Below, one piece after another: positions 1 to 13,299 of a stretch of 64,000 nt of DNA. Position numbers and translations under genes: made by a program. Origin of the DNA: Spisula solida. Lineage: Eukaryota > Mollusca > Bivalvia > Venerida > Mactridae. The stretch is from NCBI GenBank assembly GCA_947247005.1, contig OX365962.1, positions 7,227,201 through 7,291,200 of the forward strand, given 5' to 3'. Below the pieces are notes generated by a model. It saw only the letters and a list, made by a program, of their open reading frames with translations. It ran no database searches and was not told the origin of the DNA. How positions within the stretch are numbered: position 1 is the stretch's first letter; each line of letters begins with the position of its first letter.

Positions 1-404
1 AATTTATCTATTTTTAGCAACTGCGACATTGACATCCATCAGCCCACTATCAATTGCTAGTAACATATTCACATAAGCTATATACATTGCAAGTTCCACA
101 ATGATATCTTATTCCGAACAAAAGTTATTGAGTGAAAACATTTTATGTCTATTTTCAATCCAAGTGTCATCTCTTCACATTACCTACTTATAAAGCTAGC
201 AGGTTATATTATGTTATTGCAGTCCTTTTGGTAACGGTGACCTTGACATTGACTCCCACGGGCCCTGCTTTCCATTACAAGAGCTGGCGTTGACGTCAGA
301 CCAGCGGCGATGTACGTAAGTATGCACCATGCACACTTTGACCTTGAGATCATTGACCTAATATATCAGCATGTCACACCGTCTCATATAGGTTAATTCA
401 TACC

Positions 405-810
405 AAGTTACATACAAAAATCGCAATATGCAAAAGAGGAAATGCTCCGGACAAGCTTCAATTTGACATTTAACCTCCAACTGTGACCTTGACCTTTGAG
501 ATAGGAAGCTTGAGTTTGCAAGTGACTACTTCCCATGGAGGTTAACATCCATGCCAAATATAAGCAAGATTGGTCGATGCATTGCAAAGTAATGGTCCGG
601 ACAAACTTCAATTTGGCCTTTGACCTCCAACTCTGACCTTGACCTTTGAGATAGAAATCCGGAGTTTATGTCTGACAGGCTTTCTCGTGGAGGTTAACAT
701 CCAAGCGAAATTAAAACAAGATTGGTCAATGCCTGACAAAGTTATAGTCCGGACAAATCGGACGGGCGGACGCACTTTGAAGGCACTTACGCACGCACGC
801 ACATACACAA
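405..810 (+). repeat. Dispersed repeat in two tandem copies, with TGACCTTGA motifs
   Basis: Two diverged copies of a unit of about 155 bp (GTCCGGACAAACTTCAATTT, CCAACTCTGACCTTGACC, GGTTAACATCCA, CAAGATTGGTC). Related sequence with the same TGACCTTGACCTTTGA core is at 236-350 and 2450-2910. Frames on both strands are shadows. Confidence 0.65.
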
Positions 811-840
811 CACGTGGTAACTAAGTCTTGTTCACCACAA

Positions 841-2024
841 GCGAGCTCGACAAAAAAGAGGGAGATTTTCCTTGCTCAAACTTTTGACTTAAATTAACGA
901 AGTTTGTAAACAGTTTTCACTTATTTAATTTTATGACAATAATATGCATGCTTCATGAGGCAATTTAATCTAATATTCGTGATCATAGCAGAAGATAATA
1001 TAACACATTGAATGATGGCATAAATGGCATAAAACATTTTTGAAGGGTTACTGATAATTATTTATTATGAAGGACATTTTCCTGTTAAATTGCTTAATAT
1101 TGAACCTGAATATTTGTAGTCCTCAAAATTCACGTTTTACTTAATTTCGAGATTAATTTAGTATAAAACTAATTGTTATTCTATGAAGATTATGAATTAT
1201 ATATCTTTTGAATATGTAATGTTGATTTTTGTTCAATATTCAGTGAATATTGCATTCTTATTATTTAATGAAATGAATTCTCTTTGTCTATTTAAAGCAA
1301 AGCCACTTCTTTATTTTGCATAGTTTGAATTAATACCTGTTGTCCTGATCAGACAGTTAATCGTATTAATTTTATGTTTATACCTAAGTCATAAAATTGA
1401 TACTGGACTAATTTGTAGATAATTGGTAAACTAACATGATTATAAAAGATTATTCTATGACATCTTGACAATTTTACTATCTGATCTGTGATTGGCTAAG
1501 TAAGTTGTAGGTTTAACCAATCAGATGAAGTGTAAGATTATGATCAATACAATATATAATAAAGAAAATAACATTAGACTTCAAGGAAGTAACATCAATT
1601 TAAGAATCAATTGAATACTTTGTGTAAATTAATAATATCTGTACTTTGTGTACTACAAACTTTGTGTTTAAGAACTTTGTGTACAATCTTTACTTGTGGA
1701 CAATTATATACTTATTTACCAGAATTGAATATACGAAATCGGATTTAGATCTTTCTGATTGATTTATAATTACTTTGTGGACAACTTATTGAAATATATA
1801 TCAACGACTAGAGATAAAGGCTACAACCAGATTAGCCTACTCTAAACTACAAGAACTCAACTACATACAATCCGAACAGCTCGCCACACTACACACGCAC
1901 GAATCGTGTGTCATCATAATACCTCTCTCCAGTGAGAGAGAAGTGTGTTTGACCCCCAGAGAACCACTACTTCAAGTAGTTGCTTTAAAATAAGTTAGAA
2001 TTAAATTTGTTTAATCTGCAAACT
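841..2024. other. AT-rich, no gene seen
   Basis: No coding signal. At 1635-1790 there is a loose cluster of ACTTTGTG words, probably an old minisatellite. Confidence 0.5.
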
Positions 2025-2320
2025 AGAAAAATGTTTTTCAATGCATACATCCTTCCTCATTTAGACTACAGTAACTGTTGTTTAATTTGTGGAAACTGCA
2101 ACTCCGAAATTACATCGAGCAACATTTTACCTATCATTAAGATCAGATGAAAAAAAAACCTACTAACAGTTCCAAAACCCAGACTAGAAATTTGCAGAAA
2201 ATCATTGGCATACTCCGGTGCAAAATTATGGAACAGCCTTCCTTACGAAATACTAGTAAGAACATCTGCTCTGACCAAAGTGCCAAAATCATTTTTGGCG
2301 AAATGAGGGTTGAGCATTTT
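2025..2320 (+). mobile_element. LINE reverse transcriptase 3' fragment, CR1/L2-like
   Basis: The frame at 2029-2150 reads FNAYILPHLDYSNCCLICGN, the classic end of the LINE RT palm/thumb. At 2158-2260 another frame reads VPKPRLEICRKSLAYSGAKL then WNSLPYEI, the C-terminal motif of these RTs. The sequence between is deleted. It is an inactive 5'-truncated copy. Confidence 0.75.
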
Positions 2321-2449
2321 ACTTTGTCAAATAACTTTTTGTAAACCGATTTTAAAAATATTATAAACGTAGATGAAGTACAATGGTATCATTTTTCTAA
2401 AAGTTCACAGATATCAGACGATGTGTCATGTGAAACAATTATGTCAATA

Positions 2450-2910
2450 CCTCAAATGTCAAGGTCACACTTGGAGTTCAAAGGTCAGCAACCATAATTT
2501 ATATCTAAATTTTAAAACCCAACAATAAATGATTTAATTAAATATGGTCTGGACCAGCTAAATTATGGGGTTTCTTTACCTATGGACTCCAAATGTGACC
2601 TTGACCTTTGATATATTGACGTAATTTTTCACATGACACAACCGTCTTGTAGTAGTAAACGTTTGTGTCACATTATTTTTAAAACCCACAATAGATGACT
2701 AAGCTATGCTATAGACCAGCTATATTATGCCCATTCTTGACCTTTGAACTCCAAGTGTGACCTTGACCTTTAAAATATTGACGTCATTGTTTCGCATGAC
2801 ACACCTTCTCGTGCTAGTGAACAGACATGCCAAGTTATTGAAACATCATTCAATGTGTATAGACGTTACAGTCTGGACAAATATTTGGACAGACAGACCG
2901 ACCGACAAAG
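2450..2910 (+). repeat. Dispersed repeats of the TGACCTTGACCTTTGA family
   Basis: Diverged units at 2460, 2580-2660 and 2700-2900, each with TGACCTTGACCTTT or its inverse and a CATGACACA.C..CTCGT block. The tail has an ACAGACAGACCGACCGAC run. Confidence 0.6.
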
Positions 2911-2974
2911 TGATTCCTTATAGCTCCCCCCTTATCAGTGTTAGTGGCGTGGATATAATGTCGAAGACTTAGAA

Positions 2975-5150
2975 TCTTAGATAGTACTAGTTATGATACA
3001 GTCCTTGAAAATTGGTTAGGTGAATCCGCCGCTGTACATAGCTGAACAATTGCTGAGAATCAGTGATTGTTTTCCTTCTTTGTTTGCTACCGGTAAACGG
3101 TACCTTCCCAATTTGAAAAAGGCTATACTTTTCCCAAATTTGAAGGGAGAAATTTCCAATGAACATTTAAACAAGAAATATCTTTAAAAAAGATTAACAG
3201 CGTTCATATAGTAGATAAGTGTACAACTGTACTTGTTTTCAATGAAGATGCGGACGTGATTTCATATCGTCGAAATTGAAATACACAAATCTAACTAGAA
3301 TGTATATATTTATACATGTTTAAAGAATAATAATATAGGTATGTGTAGTTGTCTATATTCTATGGTCCGTTATATCCGGCAATTATAGTGATAATGATTC
3401 CACACCTAACTCAGATTTTTATATTTAGCCAGCATTATGTCTGAAAAAACCTGTAGACGGGAAAAAAGAAAATCAGACAAAATATGGCATATCTGAGAAA
3501 TGAACTCGAGGCCCTATGCTCATAATACGATTCAAAGCAGACGAACGCGTAACCAATGTAGCTAATCTCACGTCTGATATAAATTGCGCGGTATTATCTT
3601 TACATATTCACTCCTCACTTGACCTGGGTGACTTTAAGGTCAAATGGCCAGTAAAGTCATACACTTCGTTTCGTGAGAAACGCGAATAACACAACTCTGT
3701 GTGTATCTATTGTAAATTACGTTTGCAGTTAAACAAAATGTATTTTTTTCGCGGTATCTTTTGTAATGAGTATAGCATATTCCCACCTATCGGACGCCTG
3801 AATCTAGTTTCTCCTGTTTTCTTTACCAACATTTCATTGGTTTTTGAAGTGGTCAAAACGAGGTTAAATATCAAGCTAGACAGCTAACACTGAAAAAAAT
3901 TAAAATCGGACATAAAATGACAAAGTTATGAACATTTTTTGACAAGAGGTCAAGCTTAAAAGTTTACAGAAACCAGTAAACAGTCACATGTCTCATTTTT
4001 AGTATTGTTTGGCATTTCTGCTTCATGACAATTCCCAATTTCAAGTTGTCACGACACGAAAATACCCAATCTGAACGAACCCGGACCCTTTCCCAAAGAA
4101 GCCAAAACAATCATTGGCCGTTATGCTCCAAGCTATACTTAACTTACTTGTTTTTGTGAAGTTGCATTAAATTTTACAAAAGGAAAGTTTTCAATCCTAA
4201 GACCAGTTCATTCCATTTGAAATTCAACTGTTTAGGTGAAGGAAATGTTCATCCTGACGGAAATTCGTCACTTGTAAGAAGATAGGGGTCGATTAGATTG
4301 TGATGTCGATTATGCCCTCCTTAAGAAGTCATAACAGTCGAACATGTTTGTCTCTTGATGTTACAAAGCTTTAAGACAACGGTAAGGGGGGTGTTTTGCC
4401 ATTTTTGTCCAATTTTTGCTCAAGGTCATGCACCTTGGATAGCATTCTCATCTCCTCCACTCTCGAGAAGGACCTAAATTTGGTAAATCGGCGAATATTC
4501 TTATGTGTTGGTTTAATCTTTACGGAGATGGTAATTTTATTGCCTACGAGTCGTTATGCGATAAACCAGGCAAACCAACCTTACCAATGGCGTCGCGTTA
4601 ACGGTTTTCCAACGTCAGTATGGCGTCAATAAATTCTAGCGGCGGGTAGTCTATTCCGGTCGATTTTATATAAAACAATAGTGCCGTTTGCATTCCTGAC
4701 ATGATCAGCTAGCTGGTGACTTCACATTATTCTGTTAGGCATTGACGTCACTGCAATCTAACGCCCTTCTTGTGACGTAGCTATTGTTAGTCTGTTTGAA
4801 CATGACACACCTTTGACGTTTCCTGTTAGCGTAAATTTAGTCTTTAGGCAACTAATGATCAATCAATTATCATTGGAATGTATTGCTTTGCCTCTTGCCT
4901 TCGTGACATCATTCAACATTCAAATAGCCATTTGACGTCGTTCACTGTCATTCCTGTACCTCGAACCGTTGAATAGTTTACAATCCTTACACCGGTTTAT
5001 TTGGTTGTGGCATAATCCTGACAAGATCGTGCTTGTTTTTATCAATGACATGGGTCAGATTTCCTCCTGCACGTGTTACACGTGCTTCCTTTATAAATGA
5101 CGCCATGGCTTCACAAAGACACGAAAACACAAATTGACCACTGAAATTTT
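2975..5150. other. No gene seen
   Basis: Short open frames (e.g. 3699-3887, 4396-4632) lack family similarity, splice context or signal features that I can support. Confidence 0.45.
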
Positions 5151-5377
5151 GATACTTAAAGGGCCTTTTACCGGTGACTTAAACTTTCGTGTAATAGTTC
5201 TATTCGGCATCGTGATTGCATTCGTAACAGTTTTCCGGAAACTTTCCGAACAGTTACCTGCGTACAACCGATATTTCACGTCCATTGTTATACATGTACG
5301 GAAAATTCGGAAATATCTCCGGAAAAGTCCAAAGTCCAAAACGAAGCGTGTGACGTCACAATCGTGCAATTAACGAG

Positions 5378-5525
5378 ATGTCCGACAGCGAAGTTTTCTC
5401 CGACTCAGCTAGTGAATCGTTGAATTCTTGGGATACAGATTATGATGGCAATAATAATAATAAATATTTTGCCGTATCAATTCGAACCTATTATTAATAA
5501 GGGAAAGCATAATTGCGGCGAATAA
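5378..5525 (+). pseudogene. Degenerate start of an acidic PYxFEP-type protein
   Basis: An ATG at 5378 gives MSDSEVFSDSASESLNSWDT, then an (AAT)n stretch after which the frame is lost. In the next frame it continues PYQFEPIINKGKHNCGE and stops. An acidic Ser-rich start followed by PYxFEP resembles the N-terminus of the large P2X7-C-like gene families of invertebrates. No further domain was seen. The slip in the AAT run makes it a probable pseudogene. Confidence 0.35.
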
Positions 5526-5529
5526 AATA

Positions 5530-8240
5530 TGCCAGACATTCGCACTGTAAATACCGCTTACCGCATTGACGATACGGACTGGTAATTGACCTGTCTGTCG
5601 ATTTTGATTGACAGGTGGGCGTTAGCCAATCGCATTGCAGCATTTCGGCTACGGTTTATCGGTTTATGTAGGACACAAACTATAATCAATGGAAATAGTG
5701 CAATATTCATTAATAATGAAAACATTCTCAATACATTGGCACGTTTAGAAACTAGAGAATTTCAACTTTGATTGGTAGCAATGTCATAAAGTAAATTATA
5801 AACTAAATAAATTTATTAAACTGCGAGGGCGTCTGAAGTAGGAGATACATATGTATATTTTCTCAAATATAGTCTGAGTTTGAACCAATTTATCATTGAT
5901 ATTACGACAAAATAAACCGAATAATCACATTTTGAGAAACTAGGAAGCTTCGTCGTTAATTCGACTGTTTTAAAAATATGTCCTTTAAACCCTAGGCACG
6001 TGAAATTATGTTAATGTTTGTTATAGAATAAGGACACATAAATCCCAATTAACGAGAATGTGTGGATTTTTTATAATGTTGAACATATGTTGGTTTGGTT
6101 TATGTAATAGTTAAAGCGCTCTTAAGTTGATATCTTTGTGGTACTAATATGCATTCAATCTCCAAAGCGTATAAAATATAAATTTAAAATTATATGTTAG
6201 GTCCGAGACAATTGAATATCATTACGGATAGATATAAGTTTATTTGAAAGTATCTTTAGGCCAGCGTCCTGTCGGATATAAATATACAAGTACACATTAC
6301 AACAAAAATTATGTAGCAACCATGTATAAAATGCTATGAGACCTCATACTGTTCCCATGTTCTAGCGCAATCAAAGTAACTGGTGACACTCTGTTAATTG
6401 ACAATAAACTAATCAACAAGACACCACGACCAGCCGTATATCACAGAACCCCGACTGATTACCGCGGGATACCAATCTAAACGATATCATCAAAGAATAT
6501 AACACATTGGAATGTTAACTAACTTATAATCTAGGACTTACATATATAGTTCTGGTATAATGGTGCATATAAAATATGTGTAGCCCTAATTATTGTACTT
6601 GACCCGACATTTATAACGTTATGTTAAAAGACGATATGTTTTTTATTGATAACGCGTGATTGTACAATAGCTATTAGGTGACTGCTAATGACAAACCGTG
6701 TGTACACAATATTACGCAGTGGTGTGGGATCAGAAATATCACATTTATCTATGTTAAAGGGGGACTTTGCCAACAGTAGGGGGCACAGCATAGGCCTTAT
6801 TTTCATGTCATTGATAATCATTGTTTTATGCAATTCATTACACAGTAATTGCTGGAAATGATGGGGATGTATTTCTATCTTTGACCATACTGTACTGTGT
6901 TACAATATCACCGCAAGTAGCACTGCAAGATATGCAGTACCATTCTATATGGAATGGTTTATAGCTACAATAGACTTGTAATCTTGTGAACTATACAAGT
7001 GTTAACACCTCTCTGCTTTTCTGCCAGAAATTTCATCATGGGTTATGAAGGGTGTTAGGAAATCCAGAAACTATATAATAAACATTATGTTGATAGATAG
7101 TTCCTGGGTAAACTTAAAATTAATATAAAGTTTGTATTGTCTCTCAATAGGAAAGAATATATGATAAATAAAAGTAACTCTGTTACAATGTAACAATATC
7201 TTTTAAAAAAGTCAGAGTTATTTATTTAAAATTAATATATATATATAAATATGTGCAATCTAAACTCCACCACTTTCACACACAATGTTTATGATTATAT
7301 TTTGTAACGTTACTCCAGAAAACGATTCCTAGATATTGTATATGCAAGTAAAACATATTCAAATGCTTAGTATGCCCATTCCCTTTTTATAGAACAACAA
7401 TTAATTTCAAACAGTTATAGTATCAATTGCGCATGTAAATGTCTAAAAACTTGTATAAATACATTTATAATTTTAGTAGGAAAACATGCTATAGTTCATT
7501 TACCTAATTGAATAATCCAGTATCAAACAATTTAAATGATTATGCAATACTATAGTAGTTCAGTTTGGACTAAAATCTACAAAATCCTACATGTAACTTG
7601 TTTGGCCTAAGTTTCATATTGCTCGCATGTAACTTTTTTACTGACTGTATGAGTTTGAATCCCACTTAATAATAAGTGCAAACAATTGTATATGGTTATG
7701 TGTGACCGGTTTATCTATCTAATTGCTTTCTTCAGTATAATGATATTATAATATAAAATCAATGCAGTTTCTGGGTGTAAAACGAGATGCTATCATTTGC
7801 ATATCATTATCCAAGATAACCTGACCAGGCCACATGCTGGTGGGTAATAAGGAAAGATACAACACATGTTACAAATGACCCTTACTGATACAAGTTTTCA
7901 CATATTACCATTAATTTATAGCATGCTGGTCCACTAATTTTTTACCTGGTAAACCAAAGTCCCACTTTAACATAACTGGTATTATTTTTACGGAAGTTGC
8001 AATCAAACACAGCCTCGTCACTCTAATGCTCGCAAGCAACAAAATTTATGTCCCCGCTAAGCGAATGATCACATGGTTAACACCCGACGCCGAAAATCAG
8101 AAGATAGGTCTACTATACATGTACTTATTTTAAAAAACGTTATGCACAGTGAGATTTGAATATTAAATTAGCACACTAACATGTGTGCATAAGATGAAAG
8201 GCTAGTTTATGGAAGATTTATCTTCACAGTATATATATAT
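5530..8240. other. AT-rich interior of the possible 3.7-kb element
   Basis: No coding frame supported. Repetitive words are few. Confidence 0.45.
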
Positions 8241-8245
8241 AGATA

Positions 8246-8459
8246 TGTCGCTGGCTTAGAATTACAACTATAATTAAGACTCGTGCGTATTTAAAATCTG
8301 CATCACGACGCGCTTCTTATGAGCCTTTTTTCATGACAATCGGAACTGGTCATGTTGACCAACAATGAAGTTAAACAGCTTGTTTTCAGCCAGTTTTTTC
8401 TTGTTTTCTCAAAATATTGATTTTGTACTTACGACCTTCTAATTCTAAGCAAGCGATAT
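8246..8459 (+). repeat. Family 2 fold-back MITE
   Basis: About 210 bp, starting GCTGGCTTAGAATTACAAC and ending ACGACCTTCTAATTCTAAGC, an inverted pair. It carries the shared interior CATGAAAATCGGAACTGG-like segment (here CATGACAATCGG) and a TTTTCTTGTTTTCTCAAAAT stretch. Confidence 0.7.
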
Positions 8460-9409
8460 TATTAACCTATAAAATAAATTATTTGTAACAATAAAAGATG
8501 CTTCTCTGAAGACTGGTAATAAAATTTTCCCGATCTGCAAAAAAAATACATTAATAGATTGAAATCAAAAGAAACATTCTGTTTGAGCGACAGATTAAAT
8601 TACGAGTACCGATTGTGACGTCACAGTCAGATTTTACGAAGATAAACGAACGCTCTTCCGGAAATTTCCGATATCAGCGGTATCGGAAAATGTGCACTAC
8701 ACGTATATGATTAGTCGACATAAACATCGTTAATACTCGTAAAATATCGCTATTTTCGTTTCTGATGTTAAAGATAGATATTTATTGGCCTAAATATATA
8801 ATGGAAATAAAATCAGTCAACAGTCCCTTTAAGTCATGACCGATATGTTAATTACATCACGATTGCATGCATCGCCATACAAGTAAAAATATTAGTACCC
8901 TGAAAAACTTTTTTTTTCAGTATATAAGGAAACAAACAGAATAATATACTTAGGTCTAGTACTTACTCTACTAGTGTTGACTCCACTATGTGATCGACTG
9001 CAACTCTATATTCCGCACCAGTGGTATCATCTTCTAACCAATTTGGGGTAACGTAGCTATGGTCGGGGTTATTGAAAACTTTAATATAAAGTAATTATAT
9101 TATAGTAAAGCATATTGTAGAACGTTATGACGGCTAATCAACCAAATATAGGTTGTCAGTATGCTTGGAATACACAAACGATCGAAATAAGTGAAAAATA
9201 AAGATATATTGAACCAATACCATTTCATGGATAAATTAAAAATATAATAAATAATCTCTTTCAATAACATAAACATTGAATGTAAAAAACAAGAGCCGTT
9301 AGAGACGGGTGATGCTCCCTGTGGCGTGGTTTTCACAGAAAAAAAATGCTCAAGAATATGTAAAAGACAGTTATTGTTATTTGCCACTGCACTATAACTT
9401 AATGATATT

Positions 9410-10080
9410 TATTTAACAATGAATTTTCAAATCGGTATATCCAAAACTATGAGTAATGACCTAGATAAGAAGTAAGTTGAAAACTTACATAGGGGAACAG
9501 CTCCAAAAAAGGGAATAAAGAGTTATAGTTCTTGGGCACTGCACACCCTCTCAATGAGATCTATTCAGCTACGAAGTGTCAAATTGATATCTCTAATACT
9601 GTTTGAGTTATGACCCGGACAAGCATTAAGTGTGAAAAATTACTAAGGGGAATAACTCCAAAAATATGAAAAAGGGTTATGGTTCTTGAGCACTGCACAT
9701 CCCCTCAATGAGATCTTATGATTCACCTATGAAATTTCAAATTGGTATCTCTAATACTGTTTGAGTAATGACCCAGACAAGAATAAAGTATATAGTTATA
9801 GAGCAATTTTTCCAAGGTTCTTACCTGAGTTATTAATCATCGAACCGGAACGTGCTGACGATATACACATCTCCACTTAGCAGTGAAGTTATACATTAAG
9901 TTTTTGTGAAAATCTGACCAGTGGTTCTTGAGAAATAGCCCGGGCAAGAATTTAGGATATAGTGCAAATTTTTCAAATCTTTGCCGACGATATGAGCATC
10001 TCCACTCGGTAGTGAAGCTATCCATGAAGTTTTATTAAATTCTGAGCAGTAGTTTGTGAGAAATAGCCCGGATTATCTTG
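9410..10080 (+). repeat. Three diverged units of a 190-280-bp dispersed repeat
   Basis: Recurring words are CTAATACTGTTTGAGT, ATGACCCGGACAAG, GGTTATGGTTCTTGAGCACT and CAATGAGATCT. The third unit has GTTCTTGAGAAATAGCCCGG. A similar unit pair lies at 19720-19990 (AAATCCGACCAATGGT, GAGAAATAGCGCGGACAAAA). Confidence 0.55.
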
Positions 10081-10307
10081 CTTTAAATAGTATTGTATCG
10101 TTAATGATTTATAATAAAGCAAATCAAAATGAACTGAAGAAAATTCACAATGTAAAAATAAAAAGAAATATTTTCTCAAAACAAAAAGTTCAGCCATTAG
10201 GAATTCCTTTGCTATAATGATTTCAATAAAAGGTTGGAAGTACCACTGAATTAAATGTGTGAGATTTAATTCCATGGAAGTACGTAATAAAATATCACTG
10301 TCTTTAT

Positions 10308-11726
10308 ATGAGCCAGTCTCCAGGAAAACCTGATATTTTACCAAAATATTGATTTTAAGATTTTTCGAAGTTTTACAGGATAATGTTAGTTAAAGATGGG
10401 TTCACACTCTAGCGTTTGGACCGACGTTTACCGACGTTTGGCCAAACGTACAGCTCCGATAGTAAAAGTTACTAAACGTTTTGAAAAGTTGACGATCGTT
10501 GGTAAACGCTGAAGAACGTTGTATTTGTTGAAAATATTTAACATGCAAAAACTTTGCCGACGTTTAGAAATAAACGCTTATGTAAGTTGTGCTCCGTTTA
10601 TAAACGTTCCTGAACGCTCAATTAAGTTGATCAAAGTTTGCTTAAGTTAAACTCCGTTGGCAAACGTCTGCTGAAATGCTGGTGGGGATAATGAATTTAG
10701 TCGAACGTTTATCTAGCGGAGGCCAACGGGTATCCAGCGCAATGAACGCGGTAGTAACGCAAGGGCTGGCGTAAACCAACTTTCCCCAGCGCAAAAGAAC
10801 ATTTGTCCAACGTAGGCCAACGGGTAGCAACGCAAGTGGTTAGCGCAGATGAACTTTTAATAATGTTTCAGTAACTTAGGTAAACTTTGTTAAACGGATT
10901 CTGGCGTTTGGCACCTCGTACGTCTAAGTCGGACTAAGTTAGAGACCGCTACATACACGCTAACCTACGCCGATAAAAAAGCTACAACGCAGGCAAACGT
11001 TGTTAAACGCTTGTAACCGCTGTCAAACGCAGTTGAGCGCTGAGAAACGTTTCCAAAACGTAAGCGTGCGTTAGATACACAACATTCGCAGTGTGAACCA
11101 AATTGTTCCTCCTCACGAGCGTTATTTCACCGACGTTTGGGCTCACCGACTTTTAAAACGCTCATCAACGCTGGTACAAACGTTCATAGTGTAAACCCAG
11201 CTTAAGCAAATTGCAAAATAAATTATGTCAATATCTTGATATTTAAGGAAGTTGCAGCTTTTTTTGTTGAGTCCCTATTCCAAGTTTTGTGACGTCGCAA
11301 ACGTCATTCAAACGTTATTCCGCGTAACTGAAACAAGTATGTCACAATTATACCATTTGATCAATTCTTGACATAAAATGTTCAAAATAGTACTACATTA
11401 TACAATTATGTTTCACGTTTCAAAATATATATCAAAATCGAAATTGTTTGCATTCAGAGAAAGGCTACTACTGTTTTAAACAACTAACTCCTCGTTTTTC
11501 CCAATCAGAGTACTTTTCTGAAATTGGTCACCATAGCAACGAAGTATGTGATTTCGACATAATCCATAGGAAAATTTAAAGCTAAGATATAGTACTATAT
11601 GGGTCAATTACTTCAAATAGAATCAATAGCTATGTATTTTCCTTATTTTAGAGCTTTATCAAAACCTTGTTAAATATAGTAATTACATAATGTCAAAATA
11701 GCAGGTTTTCCTGGAGACTGGCTCAT
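10308..11726. repeat. Family 7 fold-back element with nested insert
   Basis: Ends are an inverted pair, ATGAGCCAGTCTCCAGGAAA and TTTTCCTGGAGACTGGCTCAT. About 600 bp of element sequence is split by the TTAA element at 10390-11205. The interior includes GACGTCGCAAACGTCATTCA. Apparent frames are non-coding. Confidence 0.8.
10390..11205. mobile_element. TTAA-flanked element packed with AACG words
   Basis: 816 bp including TTAA at each edge. Inverted ends are AGATGGGTTCACACT and AGTGTAAACCCAGC. The interior is saturated with short variants of AAACGTT, CAAACG, AACGC and their complements and has no credible gene. The empty site is visible in the sister copy at 13300. Confidence 0.75.
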
Positions 11727-11810
11727 ATATTTATTCATTTTTAATACATGTAGTACTCTCAATAACTCGCAGTTACAGAACTTTAAAACCCACTACTCAC
11801 CTTTACCTAT

Positions 11811-12850
11811 TGAATGACGTTTGTAAAGGGTGTAAAGAAGGTTCGTTCCGGTCAGAAAGTATACCGCATTTTTATTTTTACCAGGCGATTTATCATTAAA
11901 TTTAGATCGAAGGTTCCGTACTAAATTTAGGAACTGTGGATTATTTTTGTTTTGTATTCCGTTCTGACGGGCACCGTTGCCATGGATTTATAGAACGCGC
12001 CAGTAAGCTTAGGTTAACGTTACTTCGACTGTCATTTTCAAGAGGTGTCGACAAACAGGAATAACCGCAAAAATGAAACATAGCCATATTTAGGCATTTA
12101 AAACATCCCTGTTGTTTAACAATATACTATACTCTAAGTTATCGATGGCTTAAAGACGGGTACTCATATAATTGGAGCACAACTAGGAATTTGTAAGTAC
12201 ATGGTATCGATTTCGACAAACATGACGTAATGGAAACGTCAAGCGAAAATTGAGAGTAGGGTATAGAAAATGACCGACTCTGTACGCAATACCGGTAGAA
12301 AATTACAGCAACAACATTTACTTACATCAGAAGGCATTGGCGGAGACATGCATCATTTATCAAGTAAAAAGTAACTAAATAACTCCGAACGTAAAGGAAA
12401 GTCTGAATAGGCAAAAACGTGTCAATTAGCAAAAAACACGTATATGGGGAAACAAAAGGCATTTTTTGCAAAACGAAAACTCTTACAGCCTCGTGGTTTG
12501 GATGATATGTTGTTCTTAGATAAGGTTACATGTAAGTTTAGTTCATTACAAGTTTAAAACATACAAAACGATACAGTAATGGGATTACAAACGGTTATTT
12601 CGAACTTTACTCGGTCACGACGCCGTTTACGTCATCTTCGAAAACAAGATCGCAAATTTCTTCATTGCGTTTAAAAAGATATTGACAGTCAAATCGGCTA
12701 AAACTGTTACACATAATGATGTCATTGTATCAGTAGAGGGGGAAAAATTTAGTCCAAATATATTCATTTGTTTTGTGTAAAAAAGCTTTTTCGAAAACCG
12801 GAACGAACTTTCTTTATACCCTTTATGGCGTCACAAACGTCATTCAAACG
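11811..12850. mobile_element. 1.04-kb element with about 45-bp inverted ends
   Basis: The left end has TTGAATGACGTTTGTAAAGG then AAGAAGGTTCGTTCCGGT. The right end is the inverse (CCGGAACGAACTTTCTTTAT then ACAAACGTCATTCAA), differing by a 9-bp indel. The interior shows no convincing coding frame. It follows family 7 closely. Confidence 0.6.
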
Positions 12851-13299
12851 TGGTCGATTATTGTCGATTTTCCTCGAAATGTGGAGAAGTTGTTGGTTCC
12901 TTACAGAAGGCTTAGCAAGTAGTAGTTAGGTTGTGTACTGGTAAAAATATCAGCCAAAAAGTTTTCCAAAGACATTCTATGCAGAAAAAGTTCAAACTTT
13001 CCCAATTCCTTTGGAATTAAAATTTGAGAGGCGTTGACATTCGCAAAACATACGGATTGTTTGGAATTTTTTCCAAAGTATTTCCATCTATTCCCACTGA
13101 AAAGTACCAACAAATCCCAAGGAAAATATATTCTAAAGAATACCTATCCTCATTTGGAAAACTTAGTGCATATTCTTAGGAAATCATAGGAATTCGTTGG
13201 AATAGAAAACAACATTTCTTTTGGTTAGGATACATTCTAGAAACACTGATTAGGGCATTGGGCCCCGGTGTATAATTGAAACAATGTTATCAAAAACAC

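Larger units (their letters stand above)
5155..8835 (+). mobile_element. Possible 3.7-kb element with diverged inverted ends
   Basis: 5155-5375 and 8600-8835 are inverted, diverged relatives. Both start CTTAAAGGG at the outside, and both have CGGAAA.TTTCCGGAA-type blocks followed by GTGACGTCACAATCG at the inside. Between them lie AT-rich sequence and a family 2 MITE (8246-8459). A short reading frame starts right inside the left arm. Coding capacity otherwise seems lost. Confidence 0.4.
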
